Shown here: positions 5,289 through 15,481 of the stretch, piece by piece
How the letters are laid out: the number at the start of each line of letters is the position of its first letter
How positions within the stretch are numbered: position 1 is the stretch's first letter
Assembly: GCA_017302355.1 (NCBI GenBank)
Contig: JAFLDQ010000064.1
Coordinates: forward strand, 1-17,534
Length of the DNA: 17,534 nucleotides
Direction of reading: 5' to 3'
Origin: Dechloromonas sp.
GTDB lineage: Bacteria > Pseudomonadota > Gammaproteobacteria > Burkholderiales > Rhodocyclaceae
Notes under the pieces: generated by a model
Databases searched by the model: none
Told to the model about the DNA's origin: nothing
Seen by the model: only the letters and a program-made list of their open reading frames with translations
Made by a program: the position numbers and the translations under genes

Positions 5289-6308
5289 CTATTGTCTGAG
5301 CAGACTTCGGTAGTCCATGAACAATCCCTCCAGAAACAGGCGGGCGTTGAGGGGTTGCTCGGCTTCGCGGCGACGCTTCAGGAGCACCCGGTAGGCGCGC
5401 ACGAGGCGCGCGGGGGGAATCATATCAGCCAGCCCAGAGATTGTGGCCTGTTGGACGAGAAAATATCGGACCGGCAACCCATTGCTGGCCAGCGTGAGAT
5501 CGACCAGCCATTTCTGCATGGCCTCGACTACCGACTTCAAGGCGAGCTTTCCCCTGCTTTCCCTGACGATCTTCTCCAGATCGGCGGCCAGACCGGTCGG
5601 GTCAAGTTCGCCCTTCGCCGCAAGGCGCCGCGTCAGCACGTCCAGCCAACCCCCTTCGTCCGCAGCCGCCAGTTCGCGGGCCAGACCTGGCGAGCCGCCG
5701 GCCAGGGCGAGCCAGCGGGCGGGTTGCCTGATCCCGTCCGCAGCAAGCGCCGCTTCGGCCGCAGCGGTCGACGGAACAGCAACGGGAACCACCTGGCAGC
5801 GACTGCGGATGGTTGGCAGCAAGCGCAACGGCTCGCTTGAAACCATTAAAAACAATGTACCTGGAGCAGGTTCCTCAAGTGACTTGAGAAGTGCGTTGGC
5901 GGTGTTGTGGTTCATCGCGTCGGCGGGATTGACGACAATGATCTTGACGCCCGCACGATGCGTCCCGACGTTGAAGAAGCTGTCGAGGGCGCGGACCTGA
6001 TCAATGGTGATCTGCTGACTGGCTTTCTTTCTGCCCTCGTCCGCCTCCCCTTCTTCGACCATCGCCTGCGGCTGGAGGAGCCGGAAATCCGGGTGGTTGT
6101 CGTGCTCGAACCAGTTGCAGGCGAGGCACTCGTCACAGAAGTGTCCGCAGTCCAGTGGTTGTTCGCAGAGCAGGCTTTTCGCGAATGCCTGCGCCAGGGC
6201 AAATTTCCCCAGCCCGCGCTGCCCGACGAGCAACAAGGCGTGCGGCAACCTTCCGCGTTGCGACTGGAGGCTGGCCCAGGTTCCAGGATGGATAGAAATA
6301 ACGTTCAT
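5289..6308 (-). CDS. holB: DNA polymerase III subunit delta-prime
   Basis: 339 aa. AAA+ clamp-loader subunit that helps load the beta clamp at primer ends. A P-loop-like GQRGLGK lies at residues 29-35. The zinc-module cysteines are C48, C54, C58, C61 and C64. NHPDFRLLQP, ALLKSLEEPAPGTLF and the SRC motif (169-171) are further delta-prime signatures. The C-terminal third is the variable collar domain. It ends 2 nt before tmk in the transcript order (tmk upstream), giving the usual tmk-holB pair. Nothing is missing. Confidence 0.95.
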   Translation of the reverse strand: MNVISIHPGTWASLQSQRGRLPHALLLVGQRGLGKFALAQAFAKSLLCEQPLDCGHFCDECLACNWFEHDNHPDFRLLQPQAMVEEGEADEGRKKASQQITIDQVRALDSFFNVGTHRAGVKIIVVNPADAMNHNTANALLKSLEEPAPGTLFLMVSSEPLRLLPTIRSRCQVVPVAVPSTAAAEAALAADGIRQPARWLALAGGSPGLARELAAADEGGWLDVLTRRLAAKGELDPTGLAADLEKIVRESRGKLALKSVVEAMQKWLVDLTLASNGLPVRYFLVQQATISGLADMIPPARLVRAYRVLLKRRREAEQPLNARLFLEGLFMDYRSLLRQ

Positions 6309-6310
6309 AA

Positions 6311-6919
6311 TTATACAGTTGAGATAAGTTCCTCAAGTGATTTGCGAATTTGCTCAAGGCTGCCCTGGGCGTCAATCACATGGATTCGTGCAGGGGACGA
6401 GTGCCAGCGCTCAAGGTAAGCCTGGCGCACCCGTTCATGGAAATCGGCGCGTTCCTGCTCGAAACGGTCAAGGATACGGCTGGCCAGGGCGATGCGCTCA
6501 CGCGCGACGTCCAGCGGGAGATCGAACAACAGGGTCAGATCGGGCTGCAGTTGGCCATGAACCCATTGCTCGAGTTGCTGCAACTTGTGTCGTTCGAGAC
6601 CCCGCCCTCCTCCCTGGTAGGCATACGTCGCGTCGCTGAAACGGTCGCAGATCACCCAGTCGCCAAGGGCAAGCGCCGGCTCAATCAACCTGGCGAGGTG
6701 CTCCCGTCGTGCGGCGAACATCAGCAGCGTTTCGGTTTCGAGGTGCATCGGCGTGTGCAGCAGCAATTCCCGGAGCTTTTCGCCCAAGTCCGTGCCACCC
6801 GGTTCGCGGGTGACATGGACGGTCAGCCCGGTCTGCCGCAACCGCTCGGCCAGCCACTCGACATGGCTGCTCTTGCCGGCGCCGTCGATTCCCTCGAAGG
6901 TGATGAACTTCCCTCTCAC
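6311..6919 (-). CDS. tmk: thymidylate kinase
   Basis: 202 aa; phosphorylates dTMP to dTDP. P-loop GIDGAGKS at residues 10-17, substrate segment TREPGGT (37-43), and [15 protein letters not shown] (92-106) with the DR motif and the nucleotide-base-binding region. [11 protein letters not shown] and a LID-like [13 protein letters not shown] follow. I take the GTG at 6919 as start: it overlaps the mltG stop as GTGA and gives the expected N-terminus [10 protein letters not shown]. The next gene downstream is holB. Confidence 0.96.
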   Translation of the reverse strand: MRGKFITFEGIDGAGKSSHVEWLAERLRQTGLTVHVTREPGGTDLGEKLRELLLHTPMHLETETLLMFAARREHLARLIEPALALGDWVICDRFSDATYAYQGGGRGLERHKLQQLEQWVHGQLQPDLTLLFDLPLDVARERIALASRILDRFEQERADFHERVRQAYLERWHSSPARIHVIDAQGSLEQIRKSLEELISTV

Positions 6920-7911
6920 TTGCCGCCTCTCTGGTATTTGCTCACTGCCTTGTTATGTTCCTCGAGCGTTGTCGAAAACTGGCTGCTGCCATCGCCGCGG
7001 GCAACGAAATACAGTGCGTCGCTGTCCGCGGGGTGAAGGGCGGCCTGGATGGCCCCCGCACCGGGCATGGCAATCGGCGACGGCGGCAGCCCGCCACGGG
7101 TGTAGGTATTGTAGGGGGTGTCGGCCTGCAGGTCGCGTTTGCGCAGATTGCCGTCGAACTGGTCGCCCAGCCCATAGATTACCGTTGGATCGGTCTGCAG
7201 CAGCATGCCCTTGCGCAGGCGATTGACGAAGACCGCCGCCACCAGTGCGCGATCATCCACCCGACCCGTCTCCTTTTCGATGATCGACGCCATGATGAGA
7301 GCCTCATAGGGATTCCTGTAGGGCAGCCCCTGATCGCGCTCGTTCCAGGCGCCCTCAAGCTTCTTCCGCATCGCCCGGTGGGCGCGTGCGAATAGTTCGA
7401 GGTCGCTCGACTGTTTGTCGAAGAGATAGGTGTCGGGAAACAGCCAGCCGTCGATCCGGTCGCCTTCGATGCCCAGCCGAACGGCAATTTCGGCCTCCGT
7501 CAGGTCTCGCGTCTCATGCTTGAGATCCGGGTTCTGGCCCACACGGGCGCGCCACTGGGCGAACGTCCAGCCGTCGACGAGCGTCGACTCGCCCTGGGTC
7601 ATGTCGCCACGCGCGAGTTTGGCCAGCAGTTGTTCGGGAGTGACTCCCCGCCTCACCGCGTAGCTGCCTGCCTTGATGGAGGTGGCCACGCCGCGCCAGC
7701 GGGCCAGCAGCGTGAAGAGGTCGGGATGGATGTCGACTCCGGCTTCCCGCATCTGGCCCGTGGCGGAACGCAAACTGCTGCCGGAAGCTATCCGGAAATC
7801 CACACTTGGGTCCCGCAACTCGATCGGCGCATTGGCCCACCAGACGGCAGCCGCGACAAAAGCTGCGAGCGAGATGCTCAGGAACAGGAGGAACTTGAGG
7901 AGTGAACGCAC
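6916..7911 (-). CDS. mltG: endolytic murein transglycosylase MltG
   Basis: 331 aa. One N-terminal membrane anchor (about residues 4-25, [20 protein letters not shown]) is followed by a LysM-like region and the YceG/MltG catalytic domain. The catalytic Glu is E212 in ASIIEKETG. Conserved flanks [44 protein letters not shown] and [15 protein letters not shown] are all present. The enzyme cleaves nascent glycan strands at the inner membrane and so helps set chain length. GTG start at 7911; no good Shine-Dalgarno is seen. It is the first gene of the six-gene leftward operon and diverges from ygfZ across 91 bp. Confidence 0.95.
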   Translation of the reverse strand: MRSLLKFLLFLSISLAAFVAAAVWWANAPIELRDPSVDFRIASGSSLRSATGQMREAGVDIHPDLFTLLARWRGVATSIKAGSYAVRRGVTPEQLLAKLARGDMTQGESTLVDGWTFAQWRARVGQNPDLKHETRDLTEAEIAVRLGIEGDRIDGWLFPDTYLFDKQSSDLELFARAHRAMRKKLEGAWNERDQGLPYRNPYEALIMASIIEKETGRVDDRALVAAVFVNRLRKGMLLQTDPTVIYGLGDQFDGNLRKRDLQADTPYNTYTRGGLPPSPIAMPGAGAIQAALHPADSDALYFVARGDGSSQFSTTLEEHNKAVSKYQRGGK

Positions 7912-7971
7912 GGGAACTCGCGGACTGCAACCGGGTCATGCCCGGGAGGACGAGCACAAACGAACGAGCGA

Positions 7972-7997
7972 TATAATAGCGCAAACCCCATCAGGAG
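7972..7997 (+). promoter_or_regulatory. ygfZ promoter -10 and ribosome-binding site
   Basis: A perfect TATAAT (7972-7977) lies in the 91-bp gap between divergent mltG and ygfZ. No good -35 is seen 16-18 bp upstream. AGGAG (7993-7997) sits 5 nt before the ATG at 8003 and fixes that start. Confidence 0.5.
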
Positions 7998-8002
7998 CTT
8001 CC

Positions 8003-9019
8003 ATGAACCCGAACTGGCGCATTTTCCTGGAATCCGCCGAGGCCGTCTTCGCCAGCGGATCCGACGAGATTCTCAACTTCGGCGATGCCGTCGGCGAACT
8101 GGAGGCAGGCCGCGATCAGACCATCCTGGCGCCGCTTACCCATCTTGGGCTGATCGCGGTTTCGGGCGATGATGCCAGGACATTCCTGCATAACCAGTTC
8201 ACCAGCGACATCAACCATCTGGGGGTCGATCAGGTGCAGCATTCCGCATGGTGCACGGCCAAGGGCCGCATGCAGGCCAGCTTTGTTGTCTGGCGCGAGA
8301 CGGGCGTCTTCCGGCTGATCGTGTCGGGTGACCTCGAAAGCGCTTCCCTGAAGTGTTTGCAGATGTTCGTCCTGCGCTCCCGGGTCAAGCTGCAAGCATT
8401 GAGCGAAAGCCGCCTGTTGCTCGGCCTGTCCGGTCAGCAGGCCGGTGAAGCGCTTGCCGATGCCGGCCTGCCCTGCCCGGCGGCGCCGATGACCGCGGCA
8501 CCCGGCGCCCAGGCCAGCGTGATCGGGCTGGAAGCCAACCGATACATCGTTGCCGTCGAGCAGCCGGCCGTGGCCGAATTGTGGAAAAAGCTCGCGCTCA
8601 AGGCACGGCCGGCCGGATTGCCCGTCTGGCGCTGGCTCGATGTGCGGGCCGGCTTCCCGCTGGTGACCGCCGCAACCAAGGAAGAGTTCGTCCCGCAGAT
8701 GGCCGATTTCGAAAAACTGGGGGGCGTCAGTTTCCACAAGGGCTGCTATCCGGGCCAGGAAATCGTCGCCCGCACCCAGTATCTCGGCAAGGTGAAGCGT
8801 CACCTCTACCGTGTCCGGAGCGATCAAGCCCTTGAGGCCGGCGCCGATCTCCATTCTCCGGACAATCCCGACCAAGCGTGCGGCAAGATCGTCAGCGGCG
8901 CTCCCTCGCCGGCCGGCGGCTACGAGGCGCTGGCCGTGGTGCAGTCAAATTTCGCCGGCAATCTGCATCTCGCATCGCGCGACGGCCCGAAAATCGAGGC
9001 GGTTGCGGTCAACCCCTGA
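8003..9019 (+). CDS. ygfZ: tRNA-modifying/Fe-S assembly folate-binding protein YgfZ
   Basis: 338 aa. The start at 8003 follows AGGAG; the in-frame extension back to 7673 runs antisense through mltG and is rejected. GCV-T-like folate-binding fold, with HNQFTSDI near residue 63 and RAGFP near 215. The diagnostic KGCYPGQE motif is at 246-253 with the functional Cys248. YgfZ acts with tetrahydrofolate in the maintenance of certain [4Fe-4S] enzymes, for example the tRNA methylthiotransferase MiaB. Followed after 12 nt by the NRDE gene, probably the same transcript. Confidence 0.95.
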   Translation: MNPNWRIFLESAEAVFASGSDEILNFGDAVGELEAGRDQTILAPLTHLGLIAVSGDDARTFLHNQFTSDINHLGVDQVQHSAWCTAKGRMQASFVVWRETGVFRLIVSGDLESASLKCLQMFVLRSRVKLQALSESRLLLGLSGQQAGEALADAGLPCPAAPMTAAPGAQASVIGLEANRYIVAVEQPAVAELWKKLALKARPAGLPVWRWLDVRAGFPLVTAATKEEFVPQMADFEKLGGVSFHKGCYPGQEIVARTQYLGKVKRHLYRVRSDQALEAGADLHSPDNPDQACGKIVSGAPSPAGGYEALAVVQSNFAGNLHLASRDGPKIEAVAVNP

Positions 9020-9750
9020 AATCAGGCAAAAATGTGCCTGATCGTCATCGGTTGGCGGGTTCATCCGGACTACCCGCTGGTCGTCGCCGCCAATCGTGAC
9101 GAATTTCATGCCCGCCCGACGGCCCGCGCCGGATTCTGGCCCGATGCGCCGGAGGTCATTGCCGGCCGCGACCTCGAGGCTGGCGGCACCTGGCTCGGCA
9201 TCACGCGCGACGGACGTTTCGCCGCGGTCACCAATGTTCGCGAAGCCGCTCCGGCAAAGGGTTTGCACTCGCGAGGCAGGTTGACTCAGGGGTTCCTCGC
9301 CGGCCGGCGAAGTGCGGCCGACTATGTTGGCGAAATCGACCGGGCCGGGTACGCAGGCTTCAATCTGCTGGTCAGCGATGATGAATCGCTGTGGTACTGC
9401 AGCAATCGCGGCGCGACACCGCTGGAACTGGCGCCCGGCGTCTATGGGCTCTCGAATCATCTGCTCGACAGTCCGTGGCCGAAGCTGCTGACCGCCCGCC
9501 AGGGGTTCACCAAGGCGCTGGCCAGCTTGCCGGACCCGGAACCGCTGTTCTCGATTCTGGCCGACGACGAAATCGTTCCCGACACCGAGTTGCCGGATAC
9601 GGGAATTCCGTTGGACTGGGAGCGGCTCCTGTCGGCGATCTTCGTGCGCTCCGAGCCCTATGGAACGCGTGCCTCGACGGTGGTGATGCTGGCCGTCGAT
9701 GGCGGGATCACCTTCGAGGAACGCAGCTTCGGACCCGATGGCCAACCGCT

Positions 9751-11148
<1,398 letters not shown>

Positions 11149-11151
11149 TGC

Positions 11152-12102
11152 TCACGTCCTCCCGCGCGGATCGAAGGCGAGTTCCTTCGCCAGGGTTTCA
11201 TAGAGCGCCCGCGCCCGTGGCGTGTCGGCCGGGGGCAGGACGACCTGAAGATCGAGGAGCAGGTCGCCCGGCGGCTCGCCGGGAATGCCCTTTCCCCGCA
11301 CGCGCAATTGCTTGCCGCTTTGCGCGCCCTCCGGGATGCGCACCTTCAACGATCCGCCGGGCAGATCGACCGCCACGACGGCGCCGAGCGCTGCTTCCCA
11401 GGGCGCCACCGGCAGGCTCAGATGCAGGTCGCGCCCCTCGGCGGAAAGGCGCGAATGCGGCCGGAAGTGCACTTCCAGCAGCAGATCGCCGGCCGGCGCG
11501 CCTCCCAGGCCAGGTGCACCCTGCCCGGCGAGACGGATGGTCTGGCCGGCCCGGACGCCACGCGGGATCTTGACATTGAGGGTACGCGTCCTGAGTTGCA
11601 CGTGTCCTTGGGCGTCGAGTTCCGGCGCGCGCAGGGTGATCTGACGCGTGGCCCCGGTGAAGGCATCCTCCAGATCGAGCAGCACCTTGGCATGATGGTC
11701 CTCGCCGCGCACACGAAAGTGCGTGTCGTGGCCGCCGGCACGAAAGCCCGCGCCACGCCCCACGCGGCCGAACAGTTCCGCGAAGAAATCGGAGAATTCC
11801 GCCGCTTCGTGCGGGGAGAAACCGCCCCCGGAAAACTCGAAGCCGGCATCCCAGTCCGGCGGCGGGCGGAAATCCTGGCCGGGGGTATAGCTAGCGCCCA
11901 GTTGCTCGTAGGCGGCGCGCTTCTCCGGGTCTGAAAGAACCGTATAGGCCTCGTTCACCTCCTTCATGCGCGCTTCCGCGTCCGGTTCCTTCGAGACATC
12001 CGGATGATACTTGCGCGCCAGCTTGCGGAACGCCTTCTTGATTTCCTCGGCCGTGGCGTCGCGAGCCACTCCCAGAGTCTGGTAATAGTCCTTGAATTGC
12101 AT
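11152..12102 (-). CDS. cbpA: curved-DNA-binding protein CbpA (DnaJ-like co-chaperone)
   Basis: 316 aa. J domain at residues 3-66 ([11 protein letters not shown] at 33-35), then a Gly/Phe-rich linker ([16 protein letters not shown]) and two C-terminal substrate-binding domains ([40 protein letters not shown]). It lacks the zinc-finger CxxCxGxG repeats of DnaJ, which distinguishes CbpA/DjlA-type proteins. It stimulates DnaK and in E. coli also binds curved DNA. The start is ATG at 12102 with AAGGGG upstream; the TTG at 12108 is less likely. First gene of the leftward operon cbpA-cbpM-orf40-tadA-ldt. Confidence 0.93.
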   Translation of the reverse strand: MQFKDYYQTLGVARDATAEEIKKAFRKLARKYHPDVSKEPDAEARMKEVNEAYTVLSDPEKRAAYEQLGASYTPGQDFRPPPDWDAGFEFSGGGFSPHEAAEFSDFFAELFGRVGRGAGFRAGGHDTHFRVRGEDHHAKVLLDLEDAFTGATRQITLRAPELDAQGHVQLRTRTLNVKIPRGVRAGQTIRLAGQGAPGLGGAPAGDLLLEVHFRPHSRLSAEGRDLHLSLPVAPWEAALGAVVAVDLPGGSLKVRIPEGAQSGKQLRVRGKGIPGEPPGDLLLDLQVVLPPADTPRARALYETLAKELAFDPRGRT

Positions 12103-12108
12103 CAACAA

Positions 12109-12328
12109 ACCCCTTGTTCGGCAGGCCTTAAGCTATCAGAAATCGGCATGGCGCGCAGCGCTTTCAAGGCCTTGCAGTCTGCCAGGTCGATCTCCAATCA
12201 CGGGCAGCCGACGCCATTGCCGTCGCTGTCAACTGATTCTAGGGGAGGCGCCTACGAGTACTGCGCCTTTCAGGAACAGGTGCGGTGGTTCTGCAGACAC
12301 CTCGGACCGTAGTTACTCCACTCGATCA
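12109..12328. other. boundary stretch between core and conjugation remnant
   Basis: Apart from the cbpA upstream region, this DNA holds no gene I can support. Short frames run through it but match nothing. The left edge of the imported trb segment probably lies here or at about 12330; no direct repeat or tRNA target marking it was found. Confidence 0.4.
12139..12168 (-). promoter_or_regulatory. possible heat-shock-type (sigma-32-like) promoter for cbpA
   Basis: On the minus strand CTTGAAAG (12168-12161) is followed, after 15 nt from TTGAA, by GCCGATTT (12147-12140), which matches six of eight positions of the CCCCATTT -10. The predicted start would be ~30 nt upstream of the cbpA ATG. The spacer is one or two bases longer than typical. 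This is an eye-made match, so low certainty. Confidence 0.3.
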
Positions 12329-12460
12329 TCAACGGCTTCGAGGAGTCGTTGTTTCGTCTGAATCGGGTGTGGCAGTGCAGAAGCGCTTTACCGTCAGGTC
12401 ATTTCGTCGGTCGGAAGCAGCGGCACGAATAGCGGGGTAGGTAGGATTCAGGGTTGCCAT
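12329..12460 (-). CDS. 43-aa ORF, possibly the 5' remnant of a transfer-element gene
   Basis: ATG at 12460 follows a good GAGGTG (4 nt spacing). It encodes MATLNPTYPAIRAAASDRRN and ends 23 codons later with a Thr-rich tail, TGA at 12331-12329. The strong ribosome site and the ordered N-terminus followed by low-complexity residues suggest a gene truncated where the element meets the chromosome. Not recognised. Confidence 0.4.
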   Translation of the reverse strand: MATLNPTYPAIRAAASDRRNDLTVKRFCTATPDSDETTTPRSR

Positions 12461-12522
12461 GATTCACCTCTCTAACAGGTGGGTTGTGGAAGTGTCGGCC
12501 GGCCCCACGCCGGCCGGCGCGC

Positions 12523-12801
12523 TTATCGGCTGCCGGTGCCGTAGAAACCGGCGGCCTCGGCCAACGGCGTGCTTCTTGCGCCGCCGCTGCATCTGCTGGC
12601 ATTGCCGCTCACCTTGACCGCCGGCCTGGCGGCTTCGATAGCGGTCTGGGCAGGGCGACTCACGAAGGCGGCGACTTCCGCCTCGTGGCCGGCATCGGTC
12701 GATTGATCGCCGACTGGCTCAAACTCCACCGCATGCGCCTGGCGCTGCTCGGCAGCGGCAACGGCAACGTCCAGGCAGTCGAAAAATCCTCTCGGCGTCA
12801 T
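12523..12801 (-). CDS. 92-aa protein downstream of trbL with TrbL-tail-like motifs
   Basis: A perfect AGGAGGT (minus strand, 12814-12808) is placed 7 nt before the ATG at 12801; an ATG at 12807 is too close to it but would overlap the reconstructed trbL stop. The protein begins MTPRGFFDCLDVAVAAAEQR. Two motifs resemble the TrbL C-terminal region: EVAAFVSR (TrbL EVAAFAS, plus R once restored) and the last residues STPLAEAAGFYGTGS (TrbL STPLGQAAGFYSSGS, 11 of 15 identical). Function unknown. The similarity suggests a shared binding motif or origin by partial duplication. Confidence 0.6.
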   Translation of the reverse strand: MTPRGFFDCLDVAVAAAEQRQAHAVEFEPVGDQSTDAGHEAEVAAFVSRPAQTAIEAARPAVKVSGNASRCSGGARSTPLAEAAGFYGTGSR

Positions 12802-12822
12802 CGTCATACCTCCTTGTCGCGG

Positions 12823-13655
12823 TTGGGCGTGATGCTGGTTTTCTGCGTGGCGTTGCTCATGCTGGTCAATCGTATGCCCCCGCTTGTCGCCGGCATCATC
12901 ACCGGCTCGGGCATCGGTGGCGCTGGCGGCATTGGCAACTTCGGTGCAGGTGCCGCCATCGGTGCGGCTATGGGCGCGGCGAGTATGGCTGCCGGAGCTG
13001 CAAGCGTGGCTGGTGCGGCCGCGATGGGCGGTGCAGCCTCGGCCGCCGGCGGCATGTCGGCGATCAAGGCAGCGTTCGAGAAAGCTGGGTCTAGCGCCGG
13101 TGGCGAGTCGGGCGGAATGCCCATGCTTGGTGGTGGTGCTGGCGGTGATTCCGATGCTGGATCGTTCGCGCAGGCGGCGGGCGTTGGTGGCGGCGGTTCC
13201 AGTGCTGGAACAAGTACGCCACTCGGCCAAGCGGCCGGCTTCTACAGCTCGGGAAGCTCCAGCAGTTCGGGCAGCAGCGGCCAGAGCAAGGTGGCACAGC
13301 AGGCCGGCCCCGCCGGCAGCTCGGGCAGCGGTTCCAGCTCGAAGGCCAGCGAAAGCGGCGACGCTGGCGGCCAAACCGGCCAAGCCGGCCAGGGGGCGGG
13401 AAGTCTTCTCGCGGCGACGGCTGCGAACTTGGCGAAAGGCATTGGCGACGTTGCGAAGGCCAAGGCGGCCAGCATCCGCGACGCCGCTGCCGAACGCATT
13501 GCCAACACCACTGGCGGGAAGATCGCCGCCGCGATCCGGGCGAGCAGCCATGCAGACCAGGCGGCCGAGGATGTGCCCAGCTTCGGCGGCAACAGCCTGG
13601 CAGGGGCCGATTCGGCCGCTGCTGATCCTGATGATGAAGTCGCTGCGTTCGCCAG
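12823..13655 (+). pseudogene. trbL: 3' part of trbL, inverted relative to its 5' part
   Basis: The plus frame starting at 12823 reads LGVMLVFCVALLMLVN, PPLVAGIITGSGIGGAGGIG, then the Gly/Ala/Ser-rich tail (AGAAMGAAS-type repeats, QAAGFYSSGSSSSSG) ending DPDDEVAAFAS. This is the classical C-terminal half of P-type TrbL, in frame with itself but on the wrong strand. The 5' half lies on the minus strand at 14405-13656. In the current orientation this half has no obvious start or ribosome site; the plus frame is open further left to 12484 but only through antisense of the 92-aa gene. The segment is 833 bp long. Confidence 0.85.
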
Positions 13656-14405
13656 CTCTTCAAAGTTCAGGGTGCCGGTGTTCATCCTGGCATAGAAGCT
13701 GGAAAGCAGGTCGTTCCCGATGCCAACCAGGAGCACCATCGTCATGATCTGCACGGCCACGCCCAGCACGGTCTTGTAGTAGTTGATCGCCATGTCGGAT
13801 GTCCAACGCGAGCCGCCGAAGCCGAGAAAGAAGATGCCGGCGTACATCAGCAGCCAGCCCGACACGAGCAACAGCAACATGTTTATGGCGACGACAGCCA
13901 GCAGGATCAGGATGCCGAGGCTCAATGCCACACCGATGAAACTATCCACGGGCGACCAGATCGACGAGTTGCTGAATGCCTGCTTCAAGATCATGAAGCC
14001 AATATCCACGATGCCCGAGGGTGTCACCGATGCCACCCCGGACGCCTGCTCACCGATCCGGGCCAGTGACTGGATGATCGAGTTGGCGAAGGTCGGGCCA
14101 TAGCGCAACAGCCAAAGGAAGAAGCCGAAGAACAGGATGAACCTGATGAACTCGGCGAAGAACTCGCCAATGTCGGCCTTGCGCAGCGCCATGAAGCCGA
14201 AGGTGAAAACCAGCGAGATCGTGCCCAGCGTCCAGAACAGGAACATCGCGGCATTCATCACCACCGTCTGCCAGGACGTGGCCCGCGTGGCGAACTCCGT
14301 CACCACCTGGTCAAGCATCCCCTGGTTGGTGAGCTGGGCCGATGCGGCGGTGGAGTAGAACGCGATGGCGACGCCGATCAGCGCCGCCTTGGACAGTGCT
14401 TTCAT
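13242..14405 (-). pseudogene. trbL: 5' part of trbL fused to antisense sequence
   Basis: Residues 1-250 are normal TrbL, the polytopic inner-membrane component of the P-type conjugative type IV secretion channel (VirB6 equivalent). They comprise a signal-like start MKALSKAALIGVAIAFYSTA, about five membrane segments (e.g. FLFWTLGTISLVFTFGFMAL, LGILILLAVVAINMLLLLVS, AVQIMTMVLLVGIG) and FYARMNTGTLNFEE. At 13656|13655 the frame enters the inverted segment. It stays open for 137 further Ala/Pro/Leu-rich codons (ANAATSSSGSAAAE...) that are antisense to the real C-terminus, stopping at 13242. The start overlaps the trbK stop as ATGA. The product is 387 aa instead of ~533 and probably non-functional. 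Confidence 0.85.
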
Positions 14406-14680
14406 GGCTTCGCCTCCTTCTGGTCTTTCGGGTCGGCCAGTTCGAGCCAGTTCATGGGCTTCTCGGTCGGCGCGATGCCGCCGCTGGCCGGCGACCGGCG
14501 CGAGCACAGCCCGGCGAATTTTTCGCGCGTGGCCCTGTCCTCGATCTTCTTGATCGCCTCGATCTGGCAATTGGTGTCATTGACCTCGGGCATGGGTGGG
14601 ATGGCCGGCTTGTTGTCGCAACCAGCCACCACCACCACCACCACCACCACGAGGCCGGTAAGCAGCATCGTTTTCTTCAT
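14402..14680 (-). CDS. trbK: TrbK-family entry-exclusion lipoprotein
   Basis: 92 aa. Lipoprotein signal MKKTMLLTGLVVVVVVVVAG with lipobox VVAGC, then a ~70-residue periplasmic part containing CQIEAIKKIEDRATREKFAGLC with two Cys (as segments) and a C-terminus rich in Lys/Glu. Size, lipobox and location between trbJ and trbL match TrbK, which blocks redundant entry of related plasmids. The eight-valine stretch comes from a (CCA)8 run on the plus strand (14626-14650), whose length changes would stay in frame. 15 nt separate it from trbJ. Confidence 0.8.
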   Translation of the reverse strand: MKKTMLLTGLVVVVVVVVAGCDNKPAIPPMPEVNDTNCQIEAIKKIEDRATREKFAGLCSRRSPASGGIAPTEKPMNWLELADPKDQKEAKP

Positions 14681-14695
14681 GGTGCAGGGCCTCCG

Positions 14696-15481
14696 TCAGC
14701 GGGTCAGTTCGGGCCAGTTTCTCGGGTTGGCCGTGCGCTCGATCCTGGACTCCCCGGAAGTCGCGCCGGCGGCCTGCTGTTGCGCCTCAAGGTCGGCCTG
14801 CGCCTGCATCTTGGCCGTCGCGGCGTTCTGCTGCGCGATCAGGAGGCCACGGAGTTGCAGGAGCTGGTTTGCCTGGTTGGCGGCGAGCTGGTTGGCGAAG
14901 CCGATGGCTTGCATCTGGCCGGTCGCACCCTGTGCGGCGGACTGGAGCCGTTCGAGCTGGCGAGCGTCAGCGGTCAAGTTGCGCTGCTGTTGCTCAAGGC
15001 CCTTGAAAAGCGCGTCGTTCGCTTTCTTCTGGCTCTCGCTCGCCAGGCTGCGGTTTTGCTCCATCGCGGCGCGCTCTGCATCCGAGCACCCGGCCGCCGA
15101 GAAGCAAGGCGAACCACGGTAGTAGGCCACGTCCTGGAACTTGCCCAGGTACGCATCGACGCTGCCGAGCTGATTCCTGTAGTAGTTCAGTGTGTCGGTG
15201 GCGGCCATCAACCCGTTGATGGTGGACTGCGCCTGATCCCAGATGTAGGCCGCCGGGGCCATCGTGTTTTGCAGCATGTTCTCGTACTGCTGCAATTGGG
15301 TCTGGTACTGCTCGATCTGCTTGAGCGTCTGCGCCACCGACTCGATGGCCGTCATGACGTTCTGAATCAGGTTGCCGCCGTCGATGACGGGGATGCCGGC
15401 CTGCGCGGGCGTGATGATGATGCTGCCGGCCAGAGCGGCGGCGAGCGCGGTTTTAGCCGCTAAGAAACGGACGTGCTTCAT
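14696..15481 (-). CDS. trbJ: conjugal transfer protein TrbJ
   Basis: 261 aa. VirB5-like periplasmic pilus/mating-pair component. Signal peptide MKHVRFLAAKTALAAALAGS ending near TPAQA; then VIDGGNLIQNVMTAIESVAQ, a Gln-rich helical region (IEQYQTQLQQYENMLQN), CFSAAGCSDAE with two Cys, and a long Gln/Ala coiled coil (ANQLAANQANQLLQLRGLL). The ATG at 15481 follows GGAG with good spacing and gives the signal peptide; an upstream in-frame start at 15526 is not used. Intact. Confidence 0.9.
   Translation of the reverse strand: MKHVRFLAAKTALAAALAGSIIITPAQAGIPVIDGGNLIQNVMTAIESVAQTLKQIEQYQTQLQQYENMLQNTMAPAAYIWDQAQSTINGLMAATDTLNYYRNQLGSVDAYLGKFQDVAYYRGSPCFSAAGCSDAERAAMEQNRSLASESQKKANDALFKGLEQQQRNLTADARQLERLQSAAQGATGQMQAIGFANQLAANQANQLLQLRGLLIAQQNAATAKMQAQADLEAQQQAAGATSGESRIERTANPRNWPELTR

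Noticed and set aside
7673..8002. Upstream extension of ygfZ
   Set aside because: Runs antisense to mltG; the ATG at 8003 has a ribosome site and the normal family N-terminus.
14626..14650. (CCA)8 microsatellite in trbK as a phase-variation switch
   Set aside because: The unit is three bases, so slippage changes the valine number without shifting the frame.
14342..15463. 373-codon plus-strand ORF
   Set aside because: It is antisense to trbL, trbK and trbJ, which have clear family motifs and signal peptides.
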